Shown here piece after piece: positions 22,110 through 33,403 of a stretch of DNA of 64,000 nucleotides. The DNA is taken from positions 1 through 64,000 of the forward strand of contig AZLU01000041.1 of the NCBI GenBank assembly GCA_002224055.1, read 5' to 3'. The translations under genes and the position numbers were made by a program. Positions within the stretch are counted from its first letter, which is position 1, and every line of letters begins with the position of its first letter. The DNA comes from Pezizomycotina sp. ARF18. Taxonomy: Eukaryota; Ascomycota. A model generated the notes under the pieces. That model did no database searches. It was not told the DNA's origin and saw nothing but the letters and a program-made list of their open reading frames with translations.

Positions 22110-24050
22110 TTATGGTCCCTTCTCAGCCACACTCGTTATGGCTGGAGGGTCTATTTCGATGTACGGCTGCGTTTTATCTGGAGCTGAGCCTTGCACAAGC
22201 AATTGATCGTGCCGTGCGCCGGGGGCTAGAGGAACGGAAGTGTGGTTCATTTTTGATGGGTGAAGCGGGGAGTGAGCTTTCAAGGCGATGGTGTGATTGG
22301 TTTTAAAAGCAGTAGAGTTCTCGCTAGCAATATTGTTAGAAGCATCTTCGGAATCATCGAGGTCTAAAATGCGAGGATGTGCACGGGGTCGTCTAGCAGG
22401 CGTCGGAAGAACTGGGATTTCTTCATACTTGTCCTGAGCTTCGTCATCCTTCTCACTATCGTCTTCTAATTCTATTCCACCGCGGCTGAATGAGCTACCT
22501 CCGAGATGGAAGCCGCATATCTGGGGGCCGTAGTGCTCGTGCCGATGCAAGCCGTATTGCTCCCGTCACCGAGCTGAGACGAAGTGGTATCTTTGTCTTG
22601 TACTTGGTGACCTACGCACTCGCTTCTCTTTGGGGGGACCGGTCACCTTGTTCTTATTATGGAGCTTACGCGGACGACTGCGGCCTTGCTTCTCGGCTTG
22701 CTCGATATTGACGGGGATGGACACCCTCTTAGACTCTTCTGGCACATTGATAGCGTCTGGTTCTAGAGGATCCACGGCTAGAGTTATCTGATCGGTATCA
22801 CCGCCGCCGTTTACCATGGCATCCAGCCTTCCTACGGCAATGATTCTAGCATTGTTACCATCCGGGCTAAGGGGAATAGACAATCCTTCGGTATCGTCCA
22901 CGGCTTTCCCTCCGACGGAGCCATATTCATCTGCCGGGCCTACGTCAGGGGTTTCGGTAGCATCCTGCGTGGACTCCTAATTCCACAGCAACCGGGAGAG
23001 CGGTTTAATGGCCGGTATTTCGACCGAGAAGAGGGAGAAGCGCTTGACGTTCCCGGTCGGTTTGGATGGAGATGTGGTGGTATTTTCCTTGTTTTCATCG
23101 TGGTTGTCGGTGGTGTTTGGGGGATTTTCGGCCACACAGGCTTCTGTCGGATCAATGGAGCAGGTGGCGGTTGTTGATACTTCTGGCTCGCCTTGCGCAG
23201 GCTTCTGAGCATCACATTCTTCGTCCATGACGTTGACGGCTGCGAATCCTGCTCCTCCGGCCGTTCGGACGCCGGCTCCACCTCCGACGCGCTCTCCAAC
23301 TCCCTATAGTTATCATCGCTGCCGGACAAAAGTCCCAGCACGGCATCCATCTCCCTCGCCTTCCGCCGTTTCGCATCTTCGTCCTTCTCTAACTTCTCCT
23401 TCTTCGACCTAACTTCTACCGCTTCTTCCTTTCCTCTTCTTCCACTTCTAGTTCCGTGATTTCCTCCGCAGGCTCGTGCTCCTCGAACGCCATCCTCCTC
23501 CTCGGGTGTAAATTCAAAACCCTGTCCATCTCCCTACTCTTCCTCTCCTTCTCCTTCTCAATCCTCTTCCTCTCCGCCTCCTTCTCCTGCTGTGCTAGCA
23601 GTTCCTGCTCGCGGATGAATTCGTCGAGTTTGCGTTTCCGCTTCGTTACAGCGTCACCACCGCTAATATTTCTACCGGACCGGAACGCATCGTCGGTGGA
23701 GAGTCGCGCTATAAGCTTCTGTTGTTCCTCGAGGGATATTTTGGGGTCTAGAGCGCCGGGTTTCGATACGATGCCGAGTAGCGTGTCGCGCAGGATACGG
23801 GGAGTCGCGATGCGAGGGATTCCATGAATTTTCCATCCCAGTGGTCGCCTTGGCCTTGCGGGCGGTGCGTTTGCGCTTCGGTGAAGGAGGCTGTTGTCCG
23901 TTGTCTAACGATGATGAGAGATGGTGGTGATTGTTGTTGTGGGGTGATGACGATGATGACCAGGTCCGCTGCTGCGAGAGTTTGGAGAGCTGGGACGTTT
24001 GGAGAAGACGGTGCCGCGGACTCTGGCGTCGAGCGATAGGGGTACGACAT
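22110..24050 (-). CDS. Unrecognised charged, partly coiled-coil protein
   Basis: The ATG at 24048-24050 starts MSYPYRSTPESAAP. Next come a low-complexity Ser/His/Gln region, a basic patch PPSPKRKRTARKAKA, and IPRIATPRILRDTLLGIVS followed by GALDPKISLEEQQKLIARLS. A Lys/Glu-rich segment likely to form a coiled coil (LDEFIREQELLAQQEKEAER and on) follows, then AREMDAVLGLLSGSDDNY. The C-terminal half is acidic and Pro/Ser/Thr-rich, with GNVKRFSLFSVEIPAIKP and RRPRAHPRILDLDDSEDASN, ending EKGP before TAA 22110-22112. The basic patch and coiled coil suggest a nuclear protein, but that is inference from composition. At least four one-base frame steps are needed. The stretch may contain two genes, with the second starting near 22940. 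Confidence 0.55.
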
Positions 24051-24630
24051 CGCTGAATATAAATACAACTATAGAGAAAAGCAGGCACTTAGATAAAAGT
24101 ACACAAATGCTATAATGTAGGAGTTAAAATGGATCGTGATAATATTATACAGCTTCATGAAGTCATGACGATGGTTCGGTGGTGTTTAATCAGTATTAAA
24201 GGCGAGAGAAGGTGGTGGTGGACGCGCGCCTTTGTTTACTTTTTTTTCTTTTGCGGCAATTAATAGGGCAAAAAAAAAGAAAAAGAAAAGAAAAAAAAGT
24301 GAGAGCTGCGACGCCAAGTCTGGGATGTAATGTACACCCGAGACAAGCTATCCAAGCGTATTTTAAGGTATGGACGAACCAACCTACTGTGTATAACGTT
24401 AGACGATATCACCGCCGAGGACGCTCAAATCATTTTGATATAAGGATTTCTGTATATACGTACATACCGGGAGGTTGAGTAGTATGGACAATCGCAGACT
24501 AACTTGGAGGAGCTATTAGTGCGCGGGCTTATACGGAGTAGGATTCGTCCTGTTATAGCTGGCTCCTGAGCTAGTGCGGCGCACTACTCGACGGGGGCCT
24601 CGGCCTTGATACTTCTCTCAAATAGGAAAT
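24051..24630. other. Intergenic, no supported gene
   Basis: Promoter side of the gene starting at 24050 and the 3' flank of the F-box gene. An A-rich tract lies near 24270-24298. No coding signal is seen. Confidence 0.45.
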
Positions 24631-25406
24631 TCAATATAAATTCATCCATTCCAAAGACTCGGTTTCTAGCTTATAGACTCGAAGACGATATTTTTTTTTT
24701 ATCTCTCTAAGTATACAGAAACCAAAGAGCCCTATGAACCGCATAGCTGATATGGCACTGCTACGAGTGCGAGCTTGTATCCCATTCCACCATCTCGTAT
24801 CGCGAACGCATCGAAGCACCACCTCACCGACCCCTGCTCTTTCTACTACCATTCGTCAAAACGTCTACAACCTGCTCGACGCTAACGCCCTTCTCTCCAA
24901 GTCCTTCGAGCACGACAGATCGGTCCGATATCTGTATATCTCCGCCTTCGTAAACGGTGGGGAAGTCAGGTTATCCGACATGAACGGTAACTGATCTATG
25001 CCATAACGTCCCTTTCGACGCACAAGTGAAAGGCCTTCTGCCGAGAAGCGTAAGGCGAGTAATAGCGGATGAATACGAACATCGGCTGAGAGGCTGCCAT
25101 TTATGTGAATACCTTCAGAGTCGTCCCCGACTTCAGGAATCTTCTCCCGAGTATCGGTAGCGAAGGATGTGAGTTGTATACGCGACTCCCGGAAGAGTAC
25201 GCGGTCTAGCGTACCGCCTCCGTGCTTGGCGATACAGCGGAAGCGAGTGCAGACTGACGCGTTGTTTAGCGTGAGTGTGAGGTAGTCTAGCTCTGGGAAT
25301 ATTTGTACCAGATCTCGGCCGGTAAGTATCTTGAGGGATCGCGGGGAGCTTTTTTTGCTGTTGAATGCTCTTGATGTTTAGCGTGGGAAGGCGACGAGTT
25401 TGTCAT
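24631..25406 (-). CDS. F-box protein, frame-broken
   Basis: F-box proteins are substrate adaptors of SCF ubiquitin ligases. The ATG at 25404-25406 starts MTNSSPSHAKHQEHSTAKKA, then RYLPAEI. After a one-base step the next frame gives LVQIFPELDYLTLTLNNASV and CTRFRCIAKH, together forming an F-box (LPAEI..xxIFxxLxx..LxxxSxVCxxF). The remainder, RIQLTSFATDTREKIPE, LLLALRFSAEGLSLVRR and EGLGEKGVSVEQVVDVL, has the composition of the variable C-terminal part of fungal F-box proteins of about 250 residues. A 119-codon open stretch confirms the strand. The end near 24631 is uncertain. The F-box call rests on the N-terminal pattern; the target protein is unknown. Confidence 0.6.
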
Positions 25407-26211
25407 GGGCTTTGTATGATTTTTTAAAATCAATCGATGCTTAGCGTTAAGGGGTGCAACATCAAGGATTTCCTATTATATATACCGAAGAAGCAGAAAA
25501 ATAATGTATAAAAGTAATTTGTATTATTTATTCAATAAGTATACAAGAGTATTTATATGCAGCGAGAAAGATTAGAAATGCGACAGAAAACATTACCAAC
25601 CGAAAAAGGATTTAGAGAGAAATAGATAGGCAAGCAAGACTCATTGTAATGAAAAGAGGAGGGGAGATGAATTAATAACATGCAAAAGAGATGCATACGC
25701 AATGACAAGTTATATACCGGTTCCTGTAATACGATTATGAAAAGTTGAATGAAGCGAATGTCTATCAGGATAAGAGTTGAAAAATGACAGGACTTTAGAA
25801 AAAAAAATAATAGGATACTGGAAGCTTAAGAAAGAAGACTAATGGCATTGAATAGAAGAAGATATAAGACAGACTACATTGTAAGATTAGTAGTCTGATA
25901 TAAGAACAAAGAAAACATCAAGCTACCAGTACTGGAGGGGGAAATTTGAGTACATGGAAAAATTAAAGATTACATCGCGGTTTTTGATAGAAAAGTTCAA
26001 GGTGAAATATATAAGAAGGATTAAAGTACTTGTCCAATTGCACCTTCATAGTTGTTGAAAAAAAAAAAAAATAAAAAAAAAAAGTTGGGCTCGAGTAATG
26101 AGTTTCTGAAAGGAAAAGTAAAGAAAAGGAAAAGAAAAGAGAATAATCAAAGGGCTTTGCTGTTGCACTATGAAAGTAATAAAATTTCTAAAGGTTTCAA
26201 ATCCTCCGAGC
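25407..26211. other. Intergenic, AT-rich, no supported gene
   Basis: Purine- and AT-rich DNA with an A-rich tract at about 26057-26084. There is no protein-like frame. It holds the promoter of the F-box gene and the 3' flank of the gene ending at 26212. Confidence 0.5.
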
Positions 26212-28718
26212 CTACCTTATAACTTTGGGGTATGTCAGGATATGTCGAATATGATAAGTGAGGAGTCTAAAAGTCGCTTCCGAGGTAGGTGAACCCGTTA
26301 GAAACGCCCTGCCTGCCGTCGCAACTAGGCCTCCGAATTTCTCGAACTGTTCCTGTAAATTGCAACGCCATAATGTCAGTCTATCTCCCATCTTCTTCCT
26401 CCAGGTTTAGTATAGAACTTACAACCGGAAGCAAAGTCTCCGCCTCCTCCTCGCCACCATCTCCCCCTTAAACCCCAAAACACCAAATGCTCCTTCTCCA
26501 CAACAACATAATACTCCAGCCCTTCCTTCGCGCCGAGCCCTTCGTAACCTTCCCATCCTCTTTCTCCTTTACGGGCGTTTCTGCATCTACGACGCGCCAG
26601 TACGTGTTCTTCGACGTATCGTGGACGTCGTGTACTTCCGCCATCGCGATCGCCATTTCTTGAGCTTCCTGGAGGAGGTCGAGCTTGTCGCCGATGGATT
26701 GGCCGATCTGGGTTACTTTGCGGAGGACGAAGTGGGGGACGGCTTTGTCGAGGTAGGCCTTCGTGCGGATGGGGGAGGTTGGACGCAGGGAAGCGGATGA
26801 GGTTCCAGCTGGATTTGACGGATTCGGCGTTGGTGTTCCAGAGGAGGTGCCAGCGCTCGAAGACGCCGGGCGGTACTAGAGAATCCAGAATTAGTTAAAA
26901 GGTTTGAAATTGATGGACTCGAAAGAGAGGAGGAGACTTACCCGCTCGTAGACTGCGGTGCGGGTTGGTTCGTCGGCGTTGAAGGCTGGGTATGGAGTCT
27001 CGAGTACTGCGAAAAGTCTCCGAGTCGAGTTAGATTTGTCTGTCTCCGATCCTAAAAAAAAAAAAAAAAATAGAAAGAAAAAAAAGAATTGCTTACGATC
27101 TTCCATCGGCCTCTCGGGTAATTGATATCCGAACTCTCCGCCTGAGGGATCTTGATCTGCACGTGCTGCACACCGTTCATAGCCGCGGGAGGGTGCGGCA
27201 TCTGAACAGCCGGAGGAGCCGCGTTGCTCCCCGGGATCTGCAAAATGGAATTCTGTAGAATCGCATAGTTGGCGGCGTGGGATGGGCCGCGTCCGCGGAA
27301 CATCCCGGCGTCGATTTCATCTTCCGGCTGGACTTTGCGAGGTCGACCCCTCGGCCTACTGGTTGGCTCGTGGGCTTTCTTCGCTTTCTTCGGCGGCATT
27401 GAGGGATTGGAGATTTTGGAATCGGCGGCTGGCGGGGGAGCGATTGGGCTGAGTCCCAAGTTCTTGTTTGGCGAGACGCTGTGCTCCCTTTTGATTCCGG
27501 TTTCTCCAAGGTGAAGGAGCGCGGAAGAGAATATCGATTGAAGAGCTACTCTTAGGATGAGCATGCAAGTTGGCAGGACTTTCGCTCGCGGCTGCATCCA
27601 GGGCGGAAGTAGAAGCGGGGGCGCCGGTGCAGGACCCAAGAGCGTCGGCCCAGGCCTGGAATTAGCACGCAGCATCGACATCAACTCTTCCGAACCTTTC
27701 ATTAGCCGTTCCTCTCCGTCATACGAAGATGAGATGGTGCCCGGTAGGTGGATTCGACGCGTGACTACTGCCGCCCTGCCCGCCTCCGAAGATTCGATTG
27801 CTGATCATTTCCCGGACGGCTGCGTCGGTAGGTCTGGTGCCGTCTGGGTGTGGAGTTGGCATACTCATAAAGTCCGCTTGCGAGAGCTGAGGGATATGAC
27901 TCGAACCCCTCCTGAAGGCGACGCTGCAGGCTTGGGAATACTCTGGAAATTGCCCCCAGGTGGCACTGGTGTGGCTGAACGCTGTTGAGCGGAGCTGCCG
28001 AATTCGAAGCCGGGAGGAGGTTTGACTTGACGGGGTCACCAATACCTCCAAAAGATGGAGTGACGGCATTTGCATTGCTGCTCTGCGTGGAATTCATGGT
28101 GGCACCATACCGCCGAAGGTAAAGTTGAATGAACTTCCAGTAACTCCATCCGGCGGCGTCGGAGGATTGTTGACCGGTGGCTCCAAGAGTGGTGGTCCAG
28201 TGCTGCTACTGCCGTACTGAGTATCGGTCTGCTAGGACGACCAGATCCAATTGCTCCAGTTTTTGTATAGGAACTGGACGAGCCGCAATAATTGTATTGA
28301 AGTCCGGCGTCGCAGGCCTGTGCGTCCCGGTATTAACCTTGGAGGATTACGAACCGCTGCTGAAATTGAAGACCGCGGTCGTCGGAGTTGGAGGAGCGGA
28401 ACCTGGCGGCGGAGGAGGACTAAAGATGGCATTCTGAAATACCTGGGAACCTGTACCGGGCCGAGGCGGAGGGGGATCCAAGGCACGAGGTCCGTATCCA
28501 TTGCGCTGCATCTTCAGCTCGAAGGCATTCGGACGAGGAGCTTGTGAACCGCCGAATCGGAAAGGCGGAGGATCGTCGCCGCTTTCATTTTTGTCCTGCA
28601 ACGGAGTACTACCTCCCAGTGGAAACTGCGATCCCGGCGCTGGAAGGCCTGGTGGAGGACGGAGAAAAGCTGGAATGACCCGGCGATTGCTGGCTCGAGG
28701 ATCTTCGTCGACTGTCAT
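26212..28718 (-). CDS. Unrecognised multi-exon protein, proline-rich with AT-hook-like motif
   Basis: The ATG at 28716-28718 starts MTVDEDPRASNRRVIPAF, followed by Pro-rich low complexity (FLRPPPGLPAPGSQFPLGG). Near 27350 a basic segment SRPRGRPRKVQ has the GRP core of an AT-hook. It then reads GGEFGYQLPERPMED. Introns are seen at about 27052-27096 (GTAAGC, ending in a long poly-T before AG) and 26876-26940 (GTAAGT to CTAG), and a third near 26350-26420. The C-terminal exons are the best-preserved part: RRLFAVLETPYPAFNADE, PPGVFERWHLLWNTNAESV, YLDKAVPHFVLRKVTQIG, DTSKNTYWRVVDAETP and EQFEKFGGLVATAGRAF, ending near 26212. An AT-hook suggests DNA binding, but one motif is weak evidence. I do not recognise the C-terminal domain. 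Frame steps occur mainly in the Pro-rich half. Confidence 0.6.
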
Positions 28719-28897
28719 TTTGCGTGACGGTAATCGATGGATTTCAACTGATAAATTCAATCTTGTTAGAGACTGCTGATATTGTGGTATTGAATAAGTT
28801 ATTCTTGGTTGATGATAATGTTTTAGCAATTGGGTTGCTTTGTTATTTGATTGTGAGGTGGTAGCTGGGAATGGTGGTGATGGTTGTTTGCTTTTGG

Positions 28898-29173
28898 AAA
28901 TAAATAAATAAATAATAAATAAATAAAATAAATAAAATAAATAAAATAATAAAATAAATAAAATAAATAAAAAAATAAATAAATAAATAAATAAAATAAA
29001 TAAAATAAATAAAATAAATAAAATAAATAAAATAAATAAAATAAATAAATAAATAAAATAAATAAATAAATAAAATAAATAAAATAAATAAAATAAATAA
29101 ATAATAAAATAAATAAGATAAATAAAATAAATAAAATAAAAAAATAAATAAAATAAATAAAATAAATAAAATA
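28898..29173. repeat. AAATA/AAAT microsatellite, about 275 bp
   Basis: Imperfect AAATA and AAAT units fill this stretch, followed by a short GA run to about 29186. It sits upstream of the minus-strand gene starting at 28718. Translations of it are repeats of Ile/Tyr/Phe and are not genes. Similar tracts occur near 5640, 42320 and 48055. Confidence 0.95.
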
Positions 29174-29364
29174 TAGAGAGAGAGAGTGGGAGAGACCTGC
29201 GATACTGATCGCTCTTGGTTCCATTAACGCCTATATCATTAGACGATGTTCTGCAAAATGAGTAGTTCGTAGTTCATGTAAGAGTGATCTCGATATCCTA
29301 GATATTTACCTGACCCACTGCTGGGCCGTTGCTACACTTATATACAGCCGTCTGACGCAAGGTT

Positions 29365-30658
29365 CTATACCAGCAGCGCGTTGTCTTTCGAATACAGCTC
29401 ATTTTGCCACTCATCCCCCCAGCCAAATACTTTGATATCAGTCCAGGTACGCGGGTAAATCTCAACATCTTTTCGCCGCTCGAGATCCCTCCACAGCCTT
29501 CCAGTCAACCTCATCGAGGCGATGGCCCGTATGCAAAGTGCGCGCGTGATTGTGACTTTCCAGCCCTGTAAGAAATGTACAGGGTTCCTCAACTGGTCTC
29601 CGTACCCAGCTCGTGCAGCGATAGCTTCCGCAGCCGCGGCAGGCGCCGAAGCTCTGACAGTACGCCGCCCCGGTTGCTCCAAGGGTGGGTCCCATAGCCC
29701 ACACGACGCGGAGATCGACGTCTTCTAGGCCCTGGTTGGCCTTTATTCCTCCTAAAAGGCAGCGATCCAAGCTCATGCGGGAGAGGTGAAGCGTATCAGC
29801 GACGTAAAAGATGCGAAATTTAGTGACATGTGATCGCGCGTCAACGCGTCCCATTTTATCCTGCTCGCGTCGCCGAGGGCGAGTATGTGATTGAGCACCG
29901 ACAGCGTAAGTTTTGTCCGATTAAACGTCACGTGGTTCCGCTGGTACAGGCCGTAATAGAACTGCTCTAGGTAAAACCGGTCCGATATATCCCACTCCTT
30001 CACCCGGCGCATGTTCTCCTTATACGTATCCGTTTGCTTCCTGGGGTCTGCCACGACGAGGATTGTATGCTCTGAACTTTCATGTTCGCGACCGTACGCG
30101 CTCCAGCGATGCGAACGCGTGGTTGCTCAACGGGCGGCCGAAGTGCTTCAATCATCGCCTCGACGGTCTCGCCTTTTACGAGACCGTTGCGTTCGCGCTC
30201 GGCGCGGCTTTGGTAGCCGACGAAGGTGAGGGATTGGAGGTCTTGGCTGTGGCTGGCGAACAAGGGTTTAGGAGCCGCGTGAGTTTGAAGTACCGGTGAG
30301 CGGCGGCGGCGGCGAAGCGGATGTGGCGGATGTGCGCGCAGGCGTCGTAAAGGGCGGAAGAGTCCATGCGGTACCAGTCCGCGAGGTCGAAGCGAACTTT
30401 GCTGAAGGAGGTGTAACGGAAAAGAGCCTCCTGAGCGAGGGGACGGAACCTGCGGTTCACTAGCGATAGGTTGGACAGCGTCAAAGAGTCAATGGAGGGA
30501 ATATACGTCATGACTGCTGTCGGAGGCCGCCGGCACTTCGCCTGCTTCCTCGATGATCTTTCTCTGAGGTTAGCATGGATGAAGAAATACAAAGAAAGGA
30601 TGAGGAGTGAAGTGCTCAAGTATTGCGTTAACTTGATCAAGAGCTCATTGGGAAGCAT
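29365..30658 (-). CDS. F-box protein with long C-terminal region
   Basis: The ATG at 30656-30658 opens MLPNELLIKLTQYL, the first half of an F-box; the second half, LSNLSLVNRRFRPLAQEALF, lies about 45 codons later. The material between may be an intron I cannot delimit or an insertion. The rest reads CAHIRHIRFAAAAAHRYF, LQSLTFVGYQSRAERERNG, FNRTKLTLSVLNHILALGD, LHLSRMSLDRCLLGG and WTDIKVFGWGDEWQNELYS, ending just upstream of 29365. Regular Leu spacing in these segments is compatible with leucine-rich repeats, common in F-box proteins that bind substrates, but the repeats are not clear. Frames change at least four times. It is the second F-box gene in 6 kb; the two share no obvious sequence outside the F-box. 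Confidence 0.62.
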
Positions 30659-31887
30659 CGCTCGGGCTGGCTATTGGAGCAGGCGATATCAGGTTCGGCA
30701 ACTACTTTTAGAACTTGAAATGATGTTGTTGTGAGTCGTGACAGCCCTTGAATAATAATAAAAAAAAAAGAACAAAGCCCCATCGGTCTCAATTTTACCT
30801 TAGCGGGGCTGTGCACTATCAAGCACGGGCTAAATTTTGTATTTTGTAGTTAACTTACTATTATTATTATTATCATTATTATTATTTTTTTTTGCTTTTT
30901 TTTTCTTTTTTTTTCCCCTTTCCCCTCCAAAATACTGTTGCGCCAAGGGGTGGAGTCTGATCTGTTAGCTCTGTTAGCTCAGGCACGGGCACGGGCACGG
31001 GCTCGTTTCGTGTAACCATCCTGCGTGTTGAATATCTAGCGAAATTGAACAAGGCTAGCGCGCGAAGGAAGGCTTTTAGGAAGGGTTTTGAGACTGCCCC
31101 TTAGTAAGGTTTTTCAATGAAAATGTGACAGCTCGATTATACCTATTTACTCAATGGCAATAGTGTCTTCCCGCCCTTCAGTCTTCGGGAAAGGCGTCCT
31201 GGGACGGGAAATGTGTACAAGCATCCTGGATCCTGAATCACGGGAGTACGAACATGACAATGGGGCGGCTGGCTCAAATGTTGCTCGACAATGTCTTATC
31301 GTCGGCATTTATCGACTTGACTTTATTCTTCGAGCTTGTGGAAATTAGACGGGCCGGGCGCCGCTGCCGCGAACATCTTTTCATCTGTATAACTTGAAGT
31401 CCTTACGACTAAACTCGTGGCTGAGTCCTGGCCATGGGAGATTTTTATTGACTTATCAGAACTGGCAAAAAGCATCTGGTCCACTGGAAAAGCACGGAAA
31501 GAGACTTATGGGCCCGTGCCCGTGACGCGAAAATATTAAACCACCAAGTTGAAAGCTCACGATGGCTAGGTTGGTCTGTCTTCTTCTGAAAGGTGGTACC
31601 TCCTTTCCCTTCGCTTTTCCATAAATTAAAATAATCGGAGGCGAAGTTTGAGATATAAGAGAAGGCGATTCCGACTGTGATCTATTTTCAAAAGCTCTTA
31701 ACTCCATCATCGTCACGCAGACTCCTACTCGTGCCGTTTAGTTTCGTTACGGATAGATTCAACCAGCAGACCGAAAGATTTTTTGTACTTTCCAGGCAAT
31801 ACACTAGGCGCCAGGAAAGAAATAAAGAAATTATCTAGTCTTTTCCCTCTCTTTTATCTTTGTTACGTCGAAATCGGGGTTATCAAG
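30659..31887. other. Intergenic with ATT repeat
   Basis: This holds an ATT-repeat and poly-T tract at about 30857-30915 and four tandem CACGGG units near 30983-31008. No supported gene. The last part is the promoter of the secreted-protein gene at 31888. Confidence 0.5.
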
Positions 31888-33001
31888 ATGGCTATATTAC
31901 GCTTCTTCTTTCGAGGTTTATTCTGTGGGTTGCTAGTGATATCTGAGGACTCAGATCAGGTTTCCCGGTTGTCCGACCCCGATCAGGTCCGAGAATCTGC
32001 TAGCCGGCCTTTTTGGACCAGGTTTTTGCCATTTCAAAAGGCTAAGAACTTGAAGGAGCGACCTTCCCTGCCGCCGACGGACTGCGAACTTCAGTCTGCT
32101 ATTTTCAGTTACCTAGAGTCTCATACTGAACCCATAGCAGGATGGAGAATTGAGAACGAAGGGGATATTTGTGCTTCGTACGAAATCCCTAGTACCCAGG
32201 CTGCAGAGGGCGTGGTGGAGAAAACAAACCATCAGGAAGGAGGACATTACTGTTGCATTGCGGACAGCTGCCTGCTATCGGCATCACTGCAAAAAGCAAC
32301 GAGCTTATCCTCACGTCTTTTGGGACAATAGGCGTATTTGGACAAACTCCCGGAACATGGCGATTTTATGAATCATGGCGATATTTCGAGTTCTACGTGG
32401 GCGATGCCGTCTATGGACAAGCCAATGTAAGTATCCCGAAGACGCTTCCTCGTGTGCCTATCTGTCTACATACGGAGATTCCTGCTTTATTCATGCCATA
32501 TTTCTGCTTTGACTGGCCAGTGGTCGCGTTTTTGACTGCATCCGGGCGTGATTTCTTGACGTAACCTTGTGAAATTAGCAGCAATCCTCAACTTGCTAAC
32601 GAAATACTTTGTTTTTAGCAAACGAGTCCGGGCGTCGTTAGGGTGGTCTATACTATTGAAGGCGAGCAAGACAATAATGGTTCGGAGGTATATCCAAGTA
32701 AATCGCGCTTCGTCGGAATTGTAAGTAGCCCCAGTATGCTTCACTTTTTCACCTTTTTTCCTCATCGCTGGCATTTTTTCCCTGCGGGACTGCTATACTC
32801 ATTTCAAAATCGCTGTTAGTTATTCATATCGCTAATGAAATACAGATGCGCCATTATAACAAGGAGAACGAATTTGTGAAGGTTCAGGGCACCAATGGGA
32901 ATCCGCAGCCTGCCACGAGTCCCGTTGACGAGGGCGCCGCGGGGAGCGGTCGTGACTCCGAGCTTGCGGATAATGTCGAGCGCCCGAGCGGTTCAGAGTA
33001 A
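31888..33001 (+). CDS. Unrecognised secreted protein, three exons
   Basis: The ATG at 31888 starts MAILRFFFRGLFCGLLVI, a probable signal peptide. Exon 1 runs to 32426 and includes SLPPTDCELQSAIFSYLES, EPIAGWRIENEGDICASYEI and, after one frame step near 32245, LPAIGITAKSNELILTSFG and YESWRYFEFYVGDAVYGQ. Intron 1 is 32427-32618 (GTAAGT, branch GCTAACG, TTTTTAG). Exon 2, 32619-32720, is exactly 34 codons and reads SPGVVRVVYTIEGEQDNNG. Intron 2 is 32721-32845 (GTAAGT, branch GCTAATG, TACAG). Exon 3 is 32846-33001 and ends VERPSGSE before TAA. Both introns fall between codons and the exon lengths fit except for one base in exon 1. The product is about 265 residues with few Cys and no domain I know. 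This is one of the best-supported gene structures in the window. Confidence 0.75.
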
Positions 33002-33403
33002 TATCGTTGGTTCGAGGGGGATATCGAACTCAGGCAGCGACATGATTTACTGGAGGAAACATTTAAGGATTTGGTCTCACGGTATCGGACCCAGAAGTAG
33101 GAAATAAGGACGGCTTGGTATGTAATTGGATAGAAATAGTACCGTATTAGTAGGAAAATAACCTCACGCCGGGTTAAAGGAGACCGGCCAGACCTTAGTA
33201 ACCTGTCGGGTTAGGTAGTATGAAATATAGCTTGTTATTTCCTGGTGCATGAAGCAGTGTACCTGATTTTGAGTATTGTACTAATTAGTCAGACTTAAAT
33301 GAGAGAAGTTGCGAAATAGGATCAACGAATTCAGATAGTCTCAGTAGTAGCTAGTAAAAATGAAGTTGGAAAAAGCTCGAAATTTTAGGATGCAAGATGT
33401 AAA
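33002..33403. other. Intergenic between convergent genes
   Basis: About 400 bp between the convergent genes ending at 33001 (+) and 33404 (-). No coding signal is seen. Confidence 0.5.

Noticed and set aside
28823-29224. Long minus-strand open frame rich in Ile, Tyr, Phe
   Set aside because: It is the translation of the AAATA microsatellite.
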